Below, piece after piece: positions 6,003 through 6,112 of a DNA stretch of 6,112 bases. A program made the translations under genes and the position numbers. Numbering within the stretch: position 1 is the stretch's first letter; the number at the start of each line of letters is the position of its first letter. Below the pieces are notes generated by a model that was not told the DNA's origin, did no database searches, and worked only from the letters and a program-made list of their open reading frames with translations. The DNA is from an uncultured Prevotella sp. Lineage in GTDB: Bacteria > Bacteroidota > Bacteroidia > Bacteroidales > Bacteroidaceae. The stretch lies in the NCBI GenBank assembly GCA_900765465.1, contig CAAFRM010000122.1:1-6112 (forward strand), written 5' to 3'.

Positions 6003-6037
6003 GCAAAAGTACAAAAAAAAAGCATATAAGTACGAAA
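6003..6037 (-). promoter_or_regulatory. mltF promoter, Bacteroidota type
   Basis: On the minus strand TACTTTTGC (6011-6003) fits the -7 consensus fully. The -33 element is imperfect: TTTC at 6037-6034 gives a 22-bp spacer and TTCG at 6036-6033 gives 21. The predicted start is near 6000, leaving a leader of only about 5 nt before the ATG at 5995. This supports the shorter protein start. Confidence 0.65.
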
Positions 6038-6040
6038 TTA

Positions 6041-6073
6041 TTTGCATATTCTAACAATTTTATGTACTTTTGC
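6041..6073 (+). promoter_or_regulatory. Rightward promoter for the gene at the window edge
   Basis: TTTG (6041-6044), a 20-bp spacer and TACTTTTGC (6065-6073) form a complete Bacteroidota consensus promoter with predicted start near 6076. It diverges from the mltF promoter, and the two -33 regions lie within 10 bp of each other. Confidence 0.75.
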
Positions 6074-6100
6074 AATGTTTTTCAAACAAAATACAGAAAT

Positions 6101-6112
6101 ATGTTACGAATA
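6101..6112 (+). CDS. Possible start of an unidentified gene (cut by right edge)
   Basis: An ATG at 6101 lies about 25 nt after the predicted start of the edge promoter, and only MLR plus one incomplete-context codon are visible. An ATG at 6075 in another frame (MFFKQNTEICYE, open to the edge) is an alternative if the mRNA is leaderless. The product cannot be identified. The evidence is the promoter, not the coding sequence. Confidence 0.3.

Overview
The window looks like chromosomal DNA from a Bacteroidota bacterium, probably order Bacteroidales and perhaps a gut Prevotella/Segatella relative. The evidence is promoters of the Bacteroidota type (TTTG, about 20 bp, then TAnnTTTGC) in front of several genes, A/T-rich start regions without Shine-Dalgarno sequences, a DUF4369/TlpA-type secreted thioredoxin, and a QueC of the form I associate with Bacteroidales. 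The genus is a guess; the phylum is well supported. No phage, insertion-sequence or CRISPR machinery is visible, and the genes are housekeeping or envelope functions.

Layout. From the left edge, the first half of phosphoglycerate kinase (pgk) lies on the minus strand (1-674). It is followed by a leader of about 150 nt with potential structure and by a good promoter (826-858). A divergent intergenic region then leads to radA (1009-2493, plus). A 168-bp gap follows, filled with three copies of a 37-bp unit (one inverted, two direct) built on the heptamer TTCAAAG. Next come queC (2662-3315) and a secreted DUF4369-TlpA thioredoxin (3353-4474), all on the plus strand. A strong 25-bp hairpin (4487-4546) and a small GC-rich repeat (4566-4616) separate these from a convergent MltF-type lytic transglycosylase lipoprotein (4634-5995, minus). 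At the right edge a second divergent promoter pair sits back to back. One promoter drives mltF and the other (6041-6073) points out of the window toward a gene of which only the first codons could be present.

How it works together. pgk (glycolysis) and radA (recombination) share only the intergenic control region. radA, queC and the thioredoxin gene may be one readthrough unit: no convincing promoter was found before queC or the thioredoxin gene, although the repeat block between radA and queC could attenuate or separate them. The thioredoxin and MltF proteins both act in the envelope but are convergent and separately transcribed. I see no dedicated new multi-gene system. The most unusual material is non-coding: the three-copy repeat whose left arm can pair with either of two right arms directly upstream of queC, the pgk leader, and the mirror-image promoters at 6002-6074.
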